A stretch of 64,000 bases of DNA from Flabesymbios commensalis (GCA_964017125.1 OZ024909.1:73314566-73378565); one strand, 5' to 3'. Positions 31,839 to 44,036 are shown, counted from the first letter of the stretch. Translations and numbers: made by a program. The notes: generated by a model from the sequence alone, not told the origin.

Positions 31839-33077
31839 TCACTCCACGTCTGTTGACACCATGTGTCTCAGTGAAATATACGATTGAGACGTCGGGTCTG
31901 TAGATCTTTTCACGCCACATGGCCACTTGCCAAACAGCACAAGCTTTGCCGTTCTCCTGAAGCTCAAATTGACAGCCAAATACAGCAGAAAATTACAGGC
32001 AAAATTAGCCGTCTGCATCACGTTTGTGACATGGGCTATTACATGTCCAACGCGGCCCCATGAAGCATATGGGTTGAAGTACTTGAGTAATTCGCTAGGT
32101 GTCACCAGGATCACTTGCATCAGTATAATACTCACTAGGGTGACTGTGATGCGTTTACTCGTTTCTCGTACTTTCTGACCAGGACAAGAATGACGCCTTT
32201 TTAGTGTTGCTGAGCGTAGCTGGCGTACCAACATGATGTTGCAGAACACCAGTATACAGATGGGTATGAAGTCCGCCAGTACAGGCCATACCCAGCGTAT
32301 GTAGTTCTGAAGAAGGCGTGTGAGTCTTCTGTTAAATACGGGTGTGAACTCCCAGCTCAGACCAGTTCCTGGTATTATGCATGAGCGGACATCTGTGTGT
32401 ATAAAGTAAGGTAAAGTCAAGATAAACGACATGACACACACTGTGGTGATCATAACTGAAGCTTGGGATGCAAAGGATCCAAAGCGTACTTCAAGAGGAT
32501 GCGCTACAGCTCTATATCTGGTCACTGCTATCATCACTACCAACCATGTAGATGTCATTAGGAGCAGGTTGATCAGGGAAACACCATGTATTCTGTATAA
32601 CATAGCCACTCGGCTACCTTCTGTAGACATAGAACTAACCAAGGGCATGAAGGCGTGTGGTAGAACAGTCAAGCAGAACACGAGATCAGACATGGCCAAA
32701 GCCACTAGACCATGATAAGCCGAGCGTCCGAGTCTGTCCAAACTTTTGAACATGCGACGACGTGTAAATATGATGGCAGTAAACACATTGCCGATTACTC
32801 CAAATACACAGATCAATGGTATGACCACACTGAACCACAATATACCCCTCTGGACTGGTTTGGGGTCGCTGATCACTGAGAATGATGACTCTGTCACCGA
32901 GAATGGCGACTCGGTGAACGACATTGGTGACTCTGTCGTCTCCTGACTGTACAGCTCCCATACATCCCCAACAGTCGTCACAGAAGGGGAAGGATCCACA
33001 TATTCTAGTGTAGTGAGTCTGACAGTTTTTGAAGCCTCTACAGCCTTGACAAAGCCACATATTGACGGTCCACCCAT
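31839..33077 (-). CDS. Class A (rhodopsin-like) GPCR, neuropeptide/orphan type
   Basis: A single 412-codon open frame encodes a seven-helix receptor. The N-terminus of about 75 residues is Ser/Thr-rich with degenerate TESPFSV repeats. TM1 carries GVIGNVFTAIIF, TM2 LVALAMSDLVFCL (Asp2.50), TM3 ends AVTRYRAVAHP (TRY in place of DRY), the second extracellular loop has RSCIIPG, TM5 has FIPICILVFCN, TM6 has LVTPSELL in place of the usual CWxP, and TM7 ends NFACNFLLYLAVN in place of NPxxY. This TM7 pattern resembles FMRFamide-receptor and GPR139/142-like receptors; ligand unknown. It would signal through G proteins at the plasma membrane. No intron is needed for the frame. The ATG at 33,077 is the first in frame with a plausible N-terminus. 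Confidence 0.85.
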   Translation of the reverse strand: MGGPSICGFVKAVEASKTVRLTTLEYVDPSPSVTTVGDVWELYSQETTESPMSFTESPFSVTESSFSVISDPKPVQRGILWFSVVIPLICVFGVIGNVFTAIIFTRRRMFKSLDRLGRSAYHGLVALAMSDLVFCLTVLPHAFMPLVSSMSTEGSRVAMLYRIHGVSLINLLLMTSTWLVVMIAVTRYRAVAHPLEVRFGSFASQASVMITTVCVMSFILTLPYFIHTDVRSCIIPGTGLSWEFTPVFNRRLTRLLQNYIRWVWPVLADFIPICILVFCNIMLVRQLRSATLKRRHSCPGQKVRETSKRITVTLVSIILMQVILVTPSELLKYFNPYASWGRVGHVIAHVTNVMQTANFACNFLLYLAVNLSFRRTAKLVLFGKWPCGVKRSTDPTSQSYISLRHMVSTDVE

Positions 33078-33389
33078 GTTGCCAGAATTTTATTTCTGTT
33101 GAGCTGTCAATGTGATCACCTTCAACAATAAAAATATTATTAAAATAAATTAACACAATCAATAGGGTATATTATTTTATATTTGCAATTTTACATCGAT
33201 GTAGCACATTCCATAATCAATAATAATGAAAAACAGAATAATATATTATTGCATTACAATAAAGGGAATGACAGAAATGTAACCTTGAACAATGAATAAC
33301 AAACATCATGTAATTAAAAAATATATGTGTAAAGAATTGAACATATTAGATAAATCGTTATTTTTCTAAATATGTGCTCTGTTGTATTG

Positions 33390-33680
33390 ATGCAATAATG
33401 GCTTTGAAAGTCGTAGATCGCGGGCTCGAACCCGCTCTGGTATTCAAGTTTCAAGGAAATAGAATGTTTCTTCCCTCGTGAGATTCGATATTGTGAGGAG
33501 CTTCCATGACCGAGAAGTAGCGAGCTTGGCATCAGACCACCAGGGCTCGAATTTAGAATCCTGTGTCTGGATGGCAGTGGCATCTCATTCATCTCACCAT
33601 CCCCAGGAGTTTATCCTGGCCCAGTTTAGCCTATATGAGCACAAATGCGGCCTAAAACCCCATTCATTTCATTTCATTTA
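33390..33680 (+). mobile_element. SINE-C copy
   Basis: It contains gggctcgaacccgctctggt (a B-box-like end of the first tRNA unit), gtttcttccc, then gaccgagaagtagcgagctt and the body to gcctaaaaccccattcattt. The 5' tRNA unit is partly missing. Confidence 0.75.
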
Positions 33681-33899
33681 TTGATGTAATATATTAAAAA
33701 AGTGTACAATTTCTCTCAATCTCTATACATATATGATCCAACACGTGTTACCATGACAACCAGGCCTTCAGTGATAAGGCGAGTGATTGTTCCCTTTCGC
33801 CACCCCTCGCCAAAAAGAGATTTGGCAGGAATTTATTACCACTGGTCTGAAATAACAAATATGACGGCCAATTTGGTGGGTCGTGCGTGGTAACATTTC

Positions 33900-34860
33900 T
33901 CTTCAACATTTAAGGAGAGTTGTTTTTCACTCTGCCTGTTGTTTATAACTTAATGCTTGGATAACCCGGGTTACCCTGTAATACATGTATAGTTTAAATC
34001 ATAAAGTACATTCATTGAGCGAAAACAAGTTTAACCACAAAAATGACACAAATATAAGTTTGCTGATCTGAAGTGTCATGTAAAATGCTACATTATATGA
34101 CAAAACGCATGATTTGGTACAACAACATAATTATACTATTATTTCTTTATGGCAATATAATAATAGTGAGCATTTTCAGAATATTTCAGTCTCAAATGTT
34201 TAGAAATGTTCCAGGCTACATTTATTTTTAGTTTACTAGCAATATTAGTTTTCATGACTAAAAAAGCTGCGGCCATCTTGGAAATATTGGTCCAATTATA
34301 TAAAAGACACAATAAATGAATTTTTCGACCCAAAATTAGCTAGAAACGATAAATCACACTGTTTTTCTTCGTGATAGACCAACATTATTTTTCACAAATG
34401 AACAAAATGACGGCAATAGTGGATTTGTGGGCGAAAGAAAGGCCAAAATAACTAAACTACAAAATAAATTAATTTCTCGCCACCTAGTCACCTAGAAACA
34501 ATAAATTGCACATATTAGGTGAAAAACCCAAGTTAATTTATCATTAATGAGAAAAAATTGCGGCCATCTTGGATCTCTAGGTGAAATATAGGTCAAATTA
34601 TCTCAAAGCTTCAAATAACGAATTTATCAACCTCGAATCACATAGAAACGATAAATTACACATACCTGGAAATTTAAATTCTGTTTTACATTTTGGCAGC
34701 CATTTTGAATTGTGGGCTCTCAAAAATTCCGCCCACACTTTTGCGAAAGGCATGGGGGCTAAGTTTTTCTCTTTATCGGTTGTAGAAGTCAATCAATCAT
34801 AAAACCAATCTCCGGAAGCAACGGTCACAGAATTACCAAATATGACCCGACTAAAAGGGT
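33900..34860. other. No gene seen; diverged internal repeats
   Basis: Several loosely repeated phrases occur (gcggccatcttgga, gaaacgataaatNacac, aaatgaacaaaatgNcgg), suggesting an old tandem duplication at 34,250-34,700. There is no convincing coding sequence. Confidence 0.4.
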
Positions 34861-34878
34861 TATTCACTTTTCAGCGTA

Positions 34879-35106
34879 TTAAAAGTATTAAAAAATTATA
34901 ATGGTCATATTTCTAAAGGTATTCAATTGAAGCGGACAGAGCTAGCAAACACGACACGTTAATCCAATGCCGATTTAATGTTGGCCGAGCGTCTCCGCCG
35001 TCGGCCCAACATTAAATCAGCATTGGTTTAACGTATCGTGTTCGCTAGCTCTGTCCGCTTCAATTGAATACCTTTAGAAATATGACCATTATAATTTTTT
35101 AATACT
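34879..35106. mobile_element. Foldback element with about 100-bp arms and 9-bp flanking repeat
   Basis: The left arm (aagtattaaaaaattataat...gcggacagagctagc) is the near-perfect inverse of the right arm (gctagctctgtccgcttcaa...attttttaatactt). The 9-bp word ttcagcgta flanks both sides (34,870-34,878 and 35,107-35,115). The centre is a MITE-P-like palindrome. No protein is encoded. A 9-bp duplication is typical of Mutator-like elements. Confidence 0.8.
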
Positions 35107-35164
35107 TTCAGCGTAGAGATGGACTATTGACATCAGAACTTTGACGTCAAAACTGGATGCCCGT

Positions 35165-35420
35165 AATAAGTTATTTTACCTATGAGTGAGTGAGGGGACT
35201 TTGCTTTACGTCGCTTTTTGCACAACCATGGCACCTACTCTTATTTCTAATGACTTCAAGGGTTCTTTATTGTGCAAAGTACCATAGACAGCACTGTAAA
35301 CTCCAGACCTTTGAATAGTTCGGAAAACTGTTTATGCACAACCAAAATGACATAAATCCGGCCCGACCGGAATTTGCACCTGGTACCTCCAGGTTACAAG
35401 CCCCAGACGATGCGAAGTAT
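35165..35420 (-). mobile_element. Probable tRNA-related SINE of another family
   Basis: The segment opens gtgagtgagtgaggggactt plus tgctttacgtcgcttttt and closes with gaatttgcacctggtacctc, whose reverse complement (gaggtaccaggtgcaaattc) resembles a B box. It has the look of invertebrate SINEs with a gtgagtgag end. Only one copy is seen, so the assignment is tentative. Confidence 0.45.
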
Positions 35421-36189
35421 GGAATGGATCACAAAAAATAATGTTTATTACGATCACCATGGCGACTATTAAAATGCATTATAGCCAGTAATCAGTTTCA
35501 CGTTAAGGCTAAGAAATAGCCCGAAATCCACATAATGCCCAGCGATTCACCATGATATGTATTTAAAATAAAGCATTTGCAGTTTTCATTGTTCAAATCG
35601 ATTTTCAAAAATATATTTTAAATTTAGAAGCACTTTTGCTAAAGCTGTCCATCCCGCATATCAGCTCAACTTAGGGGCCCGAGGGATAATACAACTGGGA
35701 AAGGCTGATATAAGGGACGATAGAACTTGACCCATCTCTTTTTTTAGCCCATTCTAACATTTTCAGTTACAGTTTTAGGCCATTTTTATATGTGCATGGC
35801 CCAAGAAGGCCTATGTACATTCCACATTGTAGTCTACAAATTAGAAGCCATTAGTAGCAATAGTTTTCTTACCTTATCAGATTCAACGGTGTAGGCCTAG
35901 TTGTCTTCCAATGCTGCGCCTGTGCTCTGATTCAATTCTGGAAGTATCTGAGTATTTTCGTTCACTGACAGCACAGTATAAACAGAATCACTATCATCTC
36001 TGATATGCAGGTTTCGGGGGGAGGGGGAGGAGGTGTGGGGAGGAGGGGGGAATAGCACGAGGCAGACGCGTGATTCGTCTCCAGTTACAGAGATGTTCAC
36101 CCAATGCTGACCCAACGTGGATAGCATCATTTCCTGGAAACTTTGTCAAATCACGACAAACGATATACCTGGTCAGATTTCAAGATTTA

Positions 36190-36545
36190 TTTCAGTCAAC
36201 CCGTTGAAACCTGAATTTACCATTGTCATCTTTATCCACTACATGCCGTGAATTGTTGTCGCAATTCTCGATTTGTAGTGGATAAAGATAACTTGAAGTG
36301 GGTGAAAAATTAAAGACATTTGCCATGTAGTGGTAACACAGTTTCATGAAAATTTTCTTTCTAAAACCTCTTAGTTGTAGGAAAGTAAAACCTGTTTTCG
36401 CGAATGTAAGATTATACTTTGATGCATCGTGAGGGTTTAAACGGTTAACATCAATAACCTTTTGAAATCTGAATTTACCATTGTCATCTTCATCCACTAC
36501 AAGTCGTGAATTGCTGCCGCAATTCTCGATTTTATATTATTTTTT
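36190..36545. repeat. Paired diverged repeats with a stem
   Basis: The phrase acctgaatttaccattgtca, followed by cgtgaattgttgtcgcaatt, occurs near 36,208 and again near 36,466. The first copy forms a stem (ctttatccactaca / tgtagtggataaag). The stretch is related to the TTAA MITE family at 55,752. Confidence 0.5.
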
Positions 36546-37239
36546 AACAATATATTATTCAATGCTATGCTTTTGATAGTGTCTCGTAAGTCAGAACTGA
36601 CTGGTCACAATAAATGTACTTCTGTAATGTTCTTAATATAAATGAATTGTGGGTAACGCTTGAATAACTTTTACTTGACTTGACTTGTTATTAATAAAAG
36701 AGTTCCATGAAAAGTTTCGTTCTAAACCCCATGCCTTTAATTGCTACCGCTATTCCCAATTTGATAAAAGATAGAAATCTGATTTATCAAAACGCTAACA
36801 CGAAACTTGCTCTTTTTGATGTGCTGTGGCATTTTCTATCCAAAAAACTTTTATTACTAGCAGCTATAGGGTTAACGTATTTTCGTTTTTTTAAACTGAC
36901 GTCATTTCCGAATTTAAATTAGTTTATTTAAAACCAATGTCCTTGATCTTTACTTTCTTTCATAATTATCGTTTAATTTTGGTAAATGATATCGTATTTC
37001 TAATGTCATTGAGAAATTGTTGATCAACCCTGACATATGATCATCAGTCTATAATGATGCATGATGTTACGAAGGCGTTTTTATGGCAAATTCGTTTCAA
37101 AATGAATATAATATAATAATGGACCAAGTAATAATATACCTGAGCCTTTTAATAATAATGTCAATTTCCTATAAATGGACAGCAAAGAGAGTGGACCTGG
37201 GTAATCTTACACTCCTCTCCGACAAACATAGCGCATTCA

Positions 37240-37595
37240 CCCGATTCTGGTTAAATGTTGGGCCAGCGTCGCAGACGGTGAGCCGCAATCTACCCAGCAT
37301 TGGTCTTGTGTTTGCTGGGCGTGAGTGTCACATAGGCCTATATTCTAGAGACACTGGTGTCACATGTGAAGAGAAACCTCAGTCTCAGCCAGTCTACACC
37401 ATATTTAATTTTGTTCCACACGATATTGGCATTAATTCCACGTCAATATAAAATCGTGCATCCAGACATAAATCTTAATATTAACCCTAAAAGCATTAAG
37501 TCAAATTATTTAAATTTCAACCACTTGAAGTTGTGTCTCGCTACCGCGATCCACAACTTCAAGTGGGTGACAATTACCAATCTTTGTTCAATTTG
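37240..37595. repeat. MITE-P fragment followed by a TTAA-type MITE stem
   Basis: 37,245-37,320 has ttgggccagcgtcgcagacg and ends tcttgtgtttgctgggcg (MITE-P). 37,515-37,580 has the stem cacttgaagttgtgtctcgc / gcgatccacaacttcaagtg of the TTAA-type family. Confidence 0.55.
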
Positions 37596-38063
37596 AGACC
37601 AAACATTTGCAAATGTTGATGCTTCGACCCATTTCACTCCTAATAAAAGTCATTTGATGGCTAATAAAACAAATAAGAAACGATTTTTTCGTGATTATGG
37701 AAAGGTTAACTAGCTTTGTTCATATATAATTTTTTTAATTTTTTTAATTTTTCTAGATTTTTTATCTTTTTTTTATATAATAAATGAATAAATGAAATCT
37801 TATATTTATAGCACATGGATCCAGCCGAAGGCTGTTCAGAACGCTGTACATCGAGAGTAACTTAGCAAGGCCTGTTATATTCAAATTCCAACTCAGTCTC
37901 CTGGGAGATATACAGTTGAGCTGCCATTGAGGCGCATCAAGCTATTTTTCATTCCAAGCAATTTCGCCTTATGTACCAAGTACTCACACATTGTGGATTT
38001 CCTAGGGTCTCGCTGGATGGAGATTGCGCCTACGTCCATAGAGGTTCTTTTACGTCCAACTCT

Positions 38064-38211
38064 ACACTCTAAACAATATAGGTTCTCCAAAAAGAATCCT
38101 TCAGTACTATTACCATGCAACCCTAGGAGAGCCCTGCAAGGGTTCTCTTGGGGTTGGATGGTAATAGTACTGAAGGGTTCCTTATAAAGAACCTATATTA
38201 TTTAGAGTGTA
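38064..38211. mobile_element. Palindromic MITE with TA-flanked ACACTCTAAA ends
   Basis: Terminal words acactctaaa and tttagagtgt frame a nearly complete hairpin (ggttct...cagtactattaccatgcaac against ggttggatggtaatagtact...agaacc). Flanking TA on both sides fits a Tc1/mariner-mobilised MITE. There is no coding capacity. Confidence 0.7.
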
Positions 38212-38291
38212 GGTCAGTCAGACGAGCCATCTGATTTACGTGTTTCTCTGAGCCCCACGACACGACATCGCTACACGCATGTTCTAGTGTA

Positions 38292-38375
38292 TACAGCACC
38301 TGGTAGTCCCAGGCGGTCACCGGCGTGCCCGGCGTTGCTTAACTTCAGTGATCGAGTCGACACCGATGAGCTAAC
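38292..38375 (-). pseudogene. 5S rRNA pseudogene (partial)
   Basis: The reverse complement reads gatcactgaagttaagcaac, then gccgggc, then gtgaccgcctgggactacca and ggtgctgta. These are the conserved middle and 3' parts of eukaryotic 5S rRNA. The segment between them (normally containing ttagtacttggatggg) is deleted and the 5' end is diverged. It is either a solitary processed-like copy or the head of a 5S-derived SINE. Several mismatches rule out an active gene. Confidence 0.7.
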
Positions 38376-38641
38376 GCCGTATTCCGTATATAGTAATATA
38401 TTCCTTATATAGTAATACATTGAACATTATAAATGTTCAAATGATTAATTATATTGAATATAAAGTTACATTGCTTGCACAGAAAATGTAAGTAACACAT
38501 GTATATATACACTCTCAAAACAGAAGGTTCTTGAGGTTATTTTACACAATTATGATAATGTAGACAGTTATGTATGTGGAACCTCACTCTATGTTACTAA
38601 ATCGGAAAGAACAATATAAAAATAACATGATTTTGTAGAGC

Positions 38642-38734
38642 GATATGCTGTATTATTACCTGACGCAGATGCCAGCAGCACGAGGCAGAGCCGAAGGATG
38701 CTGGCATCTGTGGAGGGCAATAATACAGCATATC
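38642..38734. mobile_element. Short foldback MITE
   Basis: gatatgctgtattattacc and gcagatgccagca are mirrored by tgctggcatctgt and ggcaataatacagcatatc around a 20-bp centre. There is no coding sequence. Confidence 0.65.
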
Positions 38735-38739
38735 AAATC

Positions 38740-41700
38740 ATGTTATTACTATTATTATCGCTTTTTCAACATGACAACGGATCCTTAAAACATATTTATT
38801 CTTTGCCTACAGTTACAACATAGACTAACATGTCTATGCAGAAACTAACCACTGAGTGCTATCACGACGCACCCGTCTTGTTGGCGTGCCGCTGTGGTGT
38901 CCGCCCGCATAGATCACAAGTGTACCTGTACCTGCAGCTCGAGTACACCAGTTGTACACCAGGCTAGCAGCTGATTATGCAGGCAACTGCGCGTACACAC
39001 AGAGAGTCTGGTAGCCCTAGAGTAGGGCTGCTAGCCAAATATTACGCCGCATAAACAGCAATATCCCACCAGTAGCGCCTCCTCAAGTGGTAATAATAGA
39101 TAGTTACGTGGTTCTGACCTACTGTCTGTGACGTTGGCCCAGCCTTAAAACAATAGTGCAGGGACTAAGCCTAAAAGTTCCACCGTAGGTATTTTGTAAG
39201 GGATTCATAAAATGTTTAGCCAGGAACCCCTCGTAACGGCGAAATTAAAATGGCCCCAACCAAAAATCATTTATATTTAATTTGTTTATTATAGTTGTCA
39301 CAGAACATGTAATACCGGGTACCTTTTTTCAACATTTATTGGTGTTGCATTGTTTTGCATTTCGTCGAATTAAGGTTATGGGAACCTGGTAGAGCTTGTT
39401 TTTAGCAAATTCTGTATTTACATGGTGTTGTGACCCGGGTCATGTTGGGTTATTGCATAGCACAGCTAGGTTAAGGCAAAACAACACATTCCCAAATTAT
39501 GACCAGGTAGCCGTGGTAGCCCCTGATAACAACAAAATCCAAAATGGCCTCCACATGAAAACTGATATTGACTAATTGTTTAATATTGGTCTCGGATCAA
39601 ATAGTAAAATCTTATTCTCATTATTTTTGTGTATGGTGAATATTTTTCACATTATTTTTAAATTTTTTACTGGAAATTACTTTGTTTTTATCAAAAAATA
39701 TCAATGGTTTCGTGACCCGGGTCCTACTTCAGCTGATGTATGCCACATCAGAAAATGTAAGTCAAGCCTTAGTCGATAATAACCAATAATTTTGGAAGTT
39801 GGTCACCATTATTCATTTATTTATTTTTATCTATGAGACAAAAACAACTGCTAAGTTGTGCTGAAATAAAAACAATACAATTTTTTTATTAGCATAAAAT
39901 GTGTCATATACTGTAGCGTGTATACATTGAACATATTCTTTATCTTACGTTTTACATTGAAATCATAACAAAGCGTCTGTCATGTTTCCTTTCTACTTTA
40001 TAACTATTACTTGGGGGTGAGGCCGGTACAATTTCTAGATTATACACGAATATAATCAAATTGTGAAATACCACATTTTGACACGTTGTTGCTTTTTTAT
40101 TTTAATTTCGACGCACTACCTTTTCATAACAATTACCCTTTTTTCAACCGTAGGCCGACTCATAATTAAATTTACGAGATTAGTAACGTTATACTTGTGT
40201 GTATTTTTTTAATAACGTTATAACTCGCATTACATTTGCATGTTGTTTATTTCAATAACATTTTAATTTAAACCGACATGCTTTTTCCACAGCAATATAA
40301 CGAGTTGGAAAGTGATCATATTTTAATACCACAGCAATCACCCAAAATTGACCAGAGATTGACAAAAAATGATTTTATGTGATTAGCGATATAATTACAA
40401 ATGGTGATTTAATCGATGCTGGCTCGATAAAAACACAACTTTGGTCCGACGTCTTTTGTTTGTGTATCTGATGCTTCTGAAACATAGGTCAGATAAACCT
40501 GAAGCTATAGACAGAAATAATTATTTGCAAGAGTAATACCCATCATCAAAACTGTTATTAACCCTAATAGTGTAGCAGCAAAGTGACCTTCCAGCAAGAC
40601 CTTCCAGCAAGAAACAACATCACTTATCATATACCGTTGAAAAGCTTGAAATCTAAGGAATATGGCTAGGGGGGATAACAAGCGCGACATTTTGGACAAT
40701 TTTGGCAATTTGACCCTTTGTGCACCATGGTATAACATATTATGTGACCTATATATTTGGATCTCATACCTTACAAAACAAACAGAAGATTTATTAGCAG
40801 CATCATTATTTGCTTTTGAACTCGTTGGGATAATATTCCATATGATGAGAAGCTAATGAAAAATGCACTAACATGATTGAAGTTTAAAGTGTTCTAAATG
40901 TATTTACAGTGTAACCATGTGTTTAAATGTGTTGTAAGAATCCTCATTATTGTTATTGTAGATGTCTTCAGATAATCTCACTATAGAAATATTAAACTGG
41001 AAGTAAAAAGACCCTTTGTGTACCACAGCACAGCATAATAGGCCCATTATTTGCCTCTTCATTTAGATTCTGATTTATTAGACACAATGGGGATATTTTT
41101 ACGCCTCACCCATGATGTTATCTACTCGATAGCATCATTATTATGAACATCTGGTCTTTAGAAAGACCAGTTTAAATATAGCCACCCTTTGCCTGCAAAA
41201 GAACTAAAATATAAATGTTTATTTTTAACAATTTCGTAATCTATAGAATATTGAATTATCAAAAAAGTAATACAAAATCCCAATTAGCTTTACAATATGC
41301 ACATTGAAATTATGTTTCTTACATATAGATTATATGAAAAAATATAAATTAACCCTTTGTGTACAAAATTCCAACATATATTTATTTTGCTTCTTTTGAA
41401 AACGTACATAATACATTTTTTCAGCATTTAGAGCTGGTATTTATTTTGCTATGATGGTATTGATATATTGATTGGACAAAGTACATAAAATAAGATAAAT
41501 AAGAGAAGATACATCAACATTAATGTAAAAAAAACATTCGTATTCAAAACCTCAACAAACATGTCGTTCTATTCGTACTAGATCTATTTTTTAGACATTT
41601 GAAATTCTATATCGCATATATAAAAATCTGAAAACAAATTTGATATTTGCCAAAAAGAATATCTTACTTAAAATGATTTTCGTGTCATCTAAACTCTTCT

Positions 41701-42150
41701 AACAAAATGTGTTCTTCGTCGAAAACATTTAAAATAAATTGTTAAAAATACAACTTATGCCTACTAATAGTCAGGAGGCTAATGCACGTAAACTAGACCG
41801 TATCTGCAAATTATGAAAGACAACTTAAGGTATGAAATGTGGGTTAATATTTTCTCAACTACGTTTTTTTTATGAAAAGCTTAATAATTTCACCGCCTTA
41901 TTTGTGCGTTAAGGGCAGAAATGCTGTTATTTGCCATATCTTCTGGTCAATTTTGGTGGATTTGAACAAAGTTACATTCAATATTAGGTTATAGACATCA
42001 AGGGGTCCATCGAACACTGTTTAAAACGCCACTGTTTCAAACGCAAATTAATCATACATGATCATACGATTACCCCCTAAATCTAGTAAAACTACCAAAA
42101 TAATATATTCTGTATTCACAATCACTCGTTCCCATCACTTTCGGCTGGAG
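38740..42150. other. AT-rich intergenic region with scattered repeat debris
   Basis: No gene is found in 3.4 kb. 40,490-40,740 contains an inverted relative of 44,490-44,570 (accgttgaaaagcttgaaat and ctaggggggataacaag against its inverse). The phrase accctttgtg recurs near 40,717, 41,011 and 41,353, probably ends of TTAA-type MITEs. Confidence 0.45.
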
Positions 42151-42159
42151 TGGTGCAAA

Positions 42160-42470
42160 ATGGCATAGATGAATCCATGCGTGTTAGATTGAAATTAGTG
42201 ATGGAAAATGGTATAAAGGAAACTTTTTCATGTTACTTCTACATTAAATAGACATTAGAGTGGTTTAAAATAGCATAAAGGGCATTTTCCATGTTTCGCC
42301 TACAATAGATAGAGGTTACAGTGGTTGTGGAAGATAGCAAAGGGAACTTTCCGTGTTCCTCCTATATATATAATAGATAGAGATTAAAGTGGTGTAAGAT
42401 GACATAAAGGGTACTTCCCGTGTCCCTCCTACGCTAGATAAGATATTACATGCACACCTAAGCAAGCAAT
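42160..42470. repeat. 61-bp satellite, left block
   Basis: Diverged units carry gagattaNagtggtgNaagat, ggcataaagg and cNtgttcctcctac. This is the same satellite as 43,205-43,890, separated from it by LINE-like DNA. Confidence 0.65.
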
Positions 42471-42569
42471 AATGGGAGAAATAGGAAAATACCCTGTAGA
42501 ATTTTATTATTATTCTAGTTGTCTTAAATATGGCTTAAAATTATACGTATACCTGGTCACATACATCCC

Positions 42570-43200
42570 AAAGTCTGTTATTCAATGTTGAAAGTTTTGA
42601 ATGAGAGGTGTAGAATAACCTGGGCGTCTCATACTAGATATCTTTTGGAAAGATATGGTTTTAGTTTTGAGTGGATTAGCCAAGGTGTTGTTGATGTAGA
42701 TATATTTATGGAATTTTATATTTGAACCTAAGCTACAGGAACATTTTAAGAATAAGTAGTTTGCCGAGCTTGGAAATATAAGTAAATTATTCAATATTCA
42801 ATACATAATTTGAACCAGAAAGGTATTTTAATTTTAAAGTCACATAAGTCACATAGACAGGCATTATCCAGGTTAAGATGTTCCAGTCATATGTTACAAA
42901 TTGAAGCAGGACGATATAAAAACTTGTTAATGGCAGATTGTGCATTTTCTGTAAAACATTATATATTATTTTTTAGAAGATGAATGTCATTTGTCAATGT
43001 TATGTCCTGCTTATACAGAATTGAGATCGAATTATACATCTTACAGCATTTTTGTAGAAATAATAAATTAGCTTCATTTGTATATCATACTGAGAAACTC
43101 ATACAGAGAAACTTAACTAATATGTATTGCTATGTCCTACACAAATGTGTACTGTATTTATTTGAACCTCTTATGCGTTTATGTATGTATATAAACGCAT
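42570..43200 (+). pseudogene. Non-LTR retrotransposon C-terminal remnant
   Basis: Broken plus-strand reading frames contain ITWASHTRYLLERYGFSF, ALSRLRCSSHMLQIEAGRY and, further on, ELRSNY, RNNKLASFVYHTEKLIQ. This order (a helical stretch, then LSRLRCSSH-L-IE-GRY, then a segment before a terminal tail) is typical of the region after the reverse transcriptase in invertebrate LINEs. Several stops and shifts are present. It lies between two blocks of the same satellite. Confidence 0.55.
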
Positions 43201-43204
43201 AAGA

Positions 43205-43890
43205 GTTTTGTACTCCTACATTAGATAGAGATTAGAGTGGGTTGAAGATGGCATAAGGGAAGTAACTTAACATTCTCCTCCTATATAACCTACACTAGAT
43301 ACAGATTGGAGTGGTGGAATATGGCACAAAGGCAACTTTCCGTGTTCCTCCTACACTAGATAGAGATTAGAGTGGTGGAATATGGCATAAAGGAAACTTT
43401 CCGTGTTCCTCCTACACTAGATAGAGATTAGTGGGGTGTAAGATGGCACAAAGGGAACTTTCCGTGTTCCCACTACATCAGATAAAGATTAGTGTGATAT
43501 AAGATGGCACAAAGGGAACTTTCCGTGTTCCTACTACACTAGATAAAGATTAGTGGGGTGTAAGATGGCACAAAGGGAACTTTCCGTGTTCCCACTACAT
43601 CAGATAAAGATTAGTGTGATATAAGATGGCACAAAGGGAACTTTTCGTGTTCCTACTACACTAGATAAAGATTAGTGGGGTGTAAGATGGCACAAAGGGA
43701 ACTTTTCGTGTTCCCACTACATCAGATAAAGATTAGTGTGATATAAGATGGCACAAAGGGAACTTTCCGTGTTCCTACTACACTAGATAAAGATTAGTGT
43801 GGTGTAAGATGGCACATAGGGAACTTTCCGTGTTTCTTCTACACTTATTTTAGATAGAGAGTGGTGGAAGATGACATATAGGGGGTCCTA
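43205..43890. repeat. 61-bp satellite with a dimeric 122-bp higher-order pattern
   Basis: The unit is about 61 bp (ctagataaagattagtgggg, then tgtaagatggcacaaaggga, then actttccgtgttcc). Between about 43,440 and 43,800 two variants alternate: one with cccactacatcag and gtgatataag, the other with cctactacactag and ggggtgtaag. This gives about three 122-bp dimers. Confidence 0.85.
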
Positions 43891-44036
43891 CAGTCCTAGC
43901 AGCGCAAGGGTTAATTATATACGGTCTTAACAACGAAAGGGTTAATTAATTACAGTTTTAGAAACAGAATGGTCAATAGTATACGGTTCTAGCAGCACAA
44001 GGGTTAATTATATACGGTCATGGAAGCACATTAGAT

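Noticed and set aside
31927-33162. Several plus- and minus-strand open frames overlapping the GPCR
   Set aside because: They are shadows in other frames of the receptor's coding sequence.
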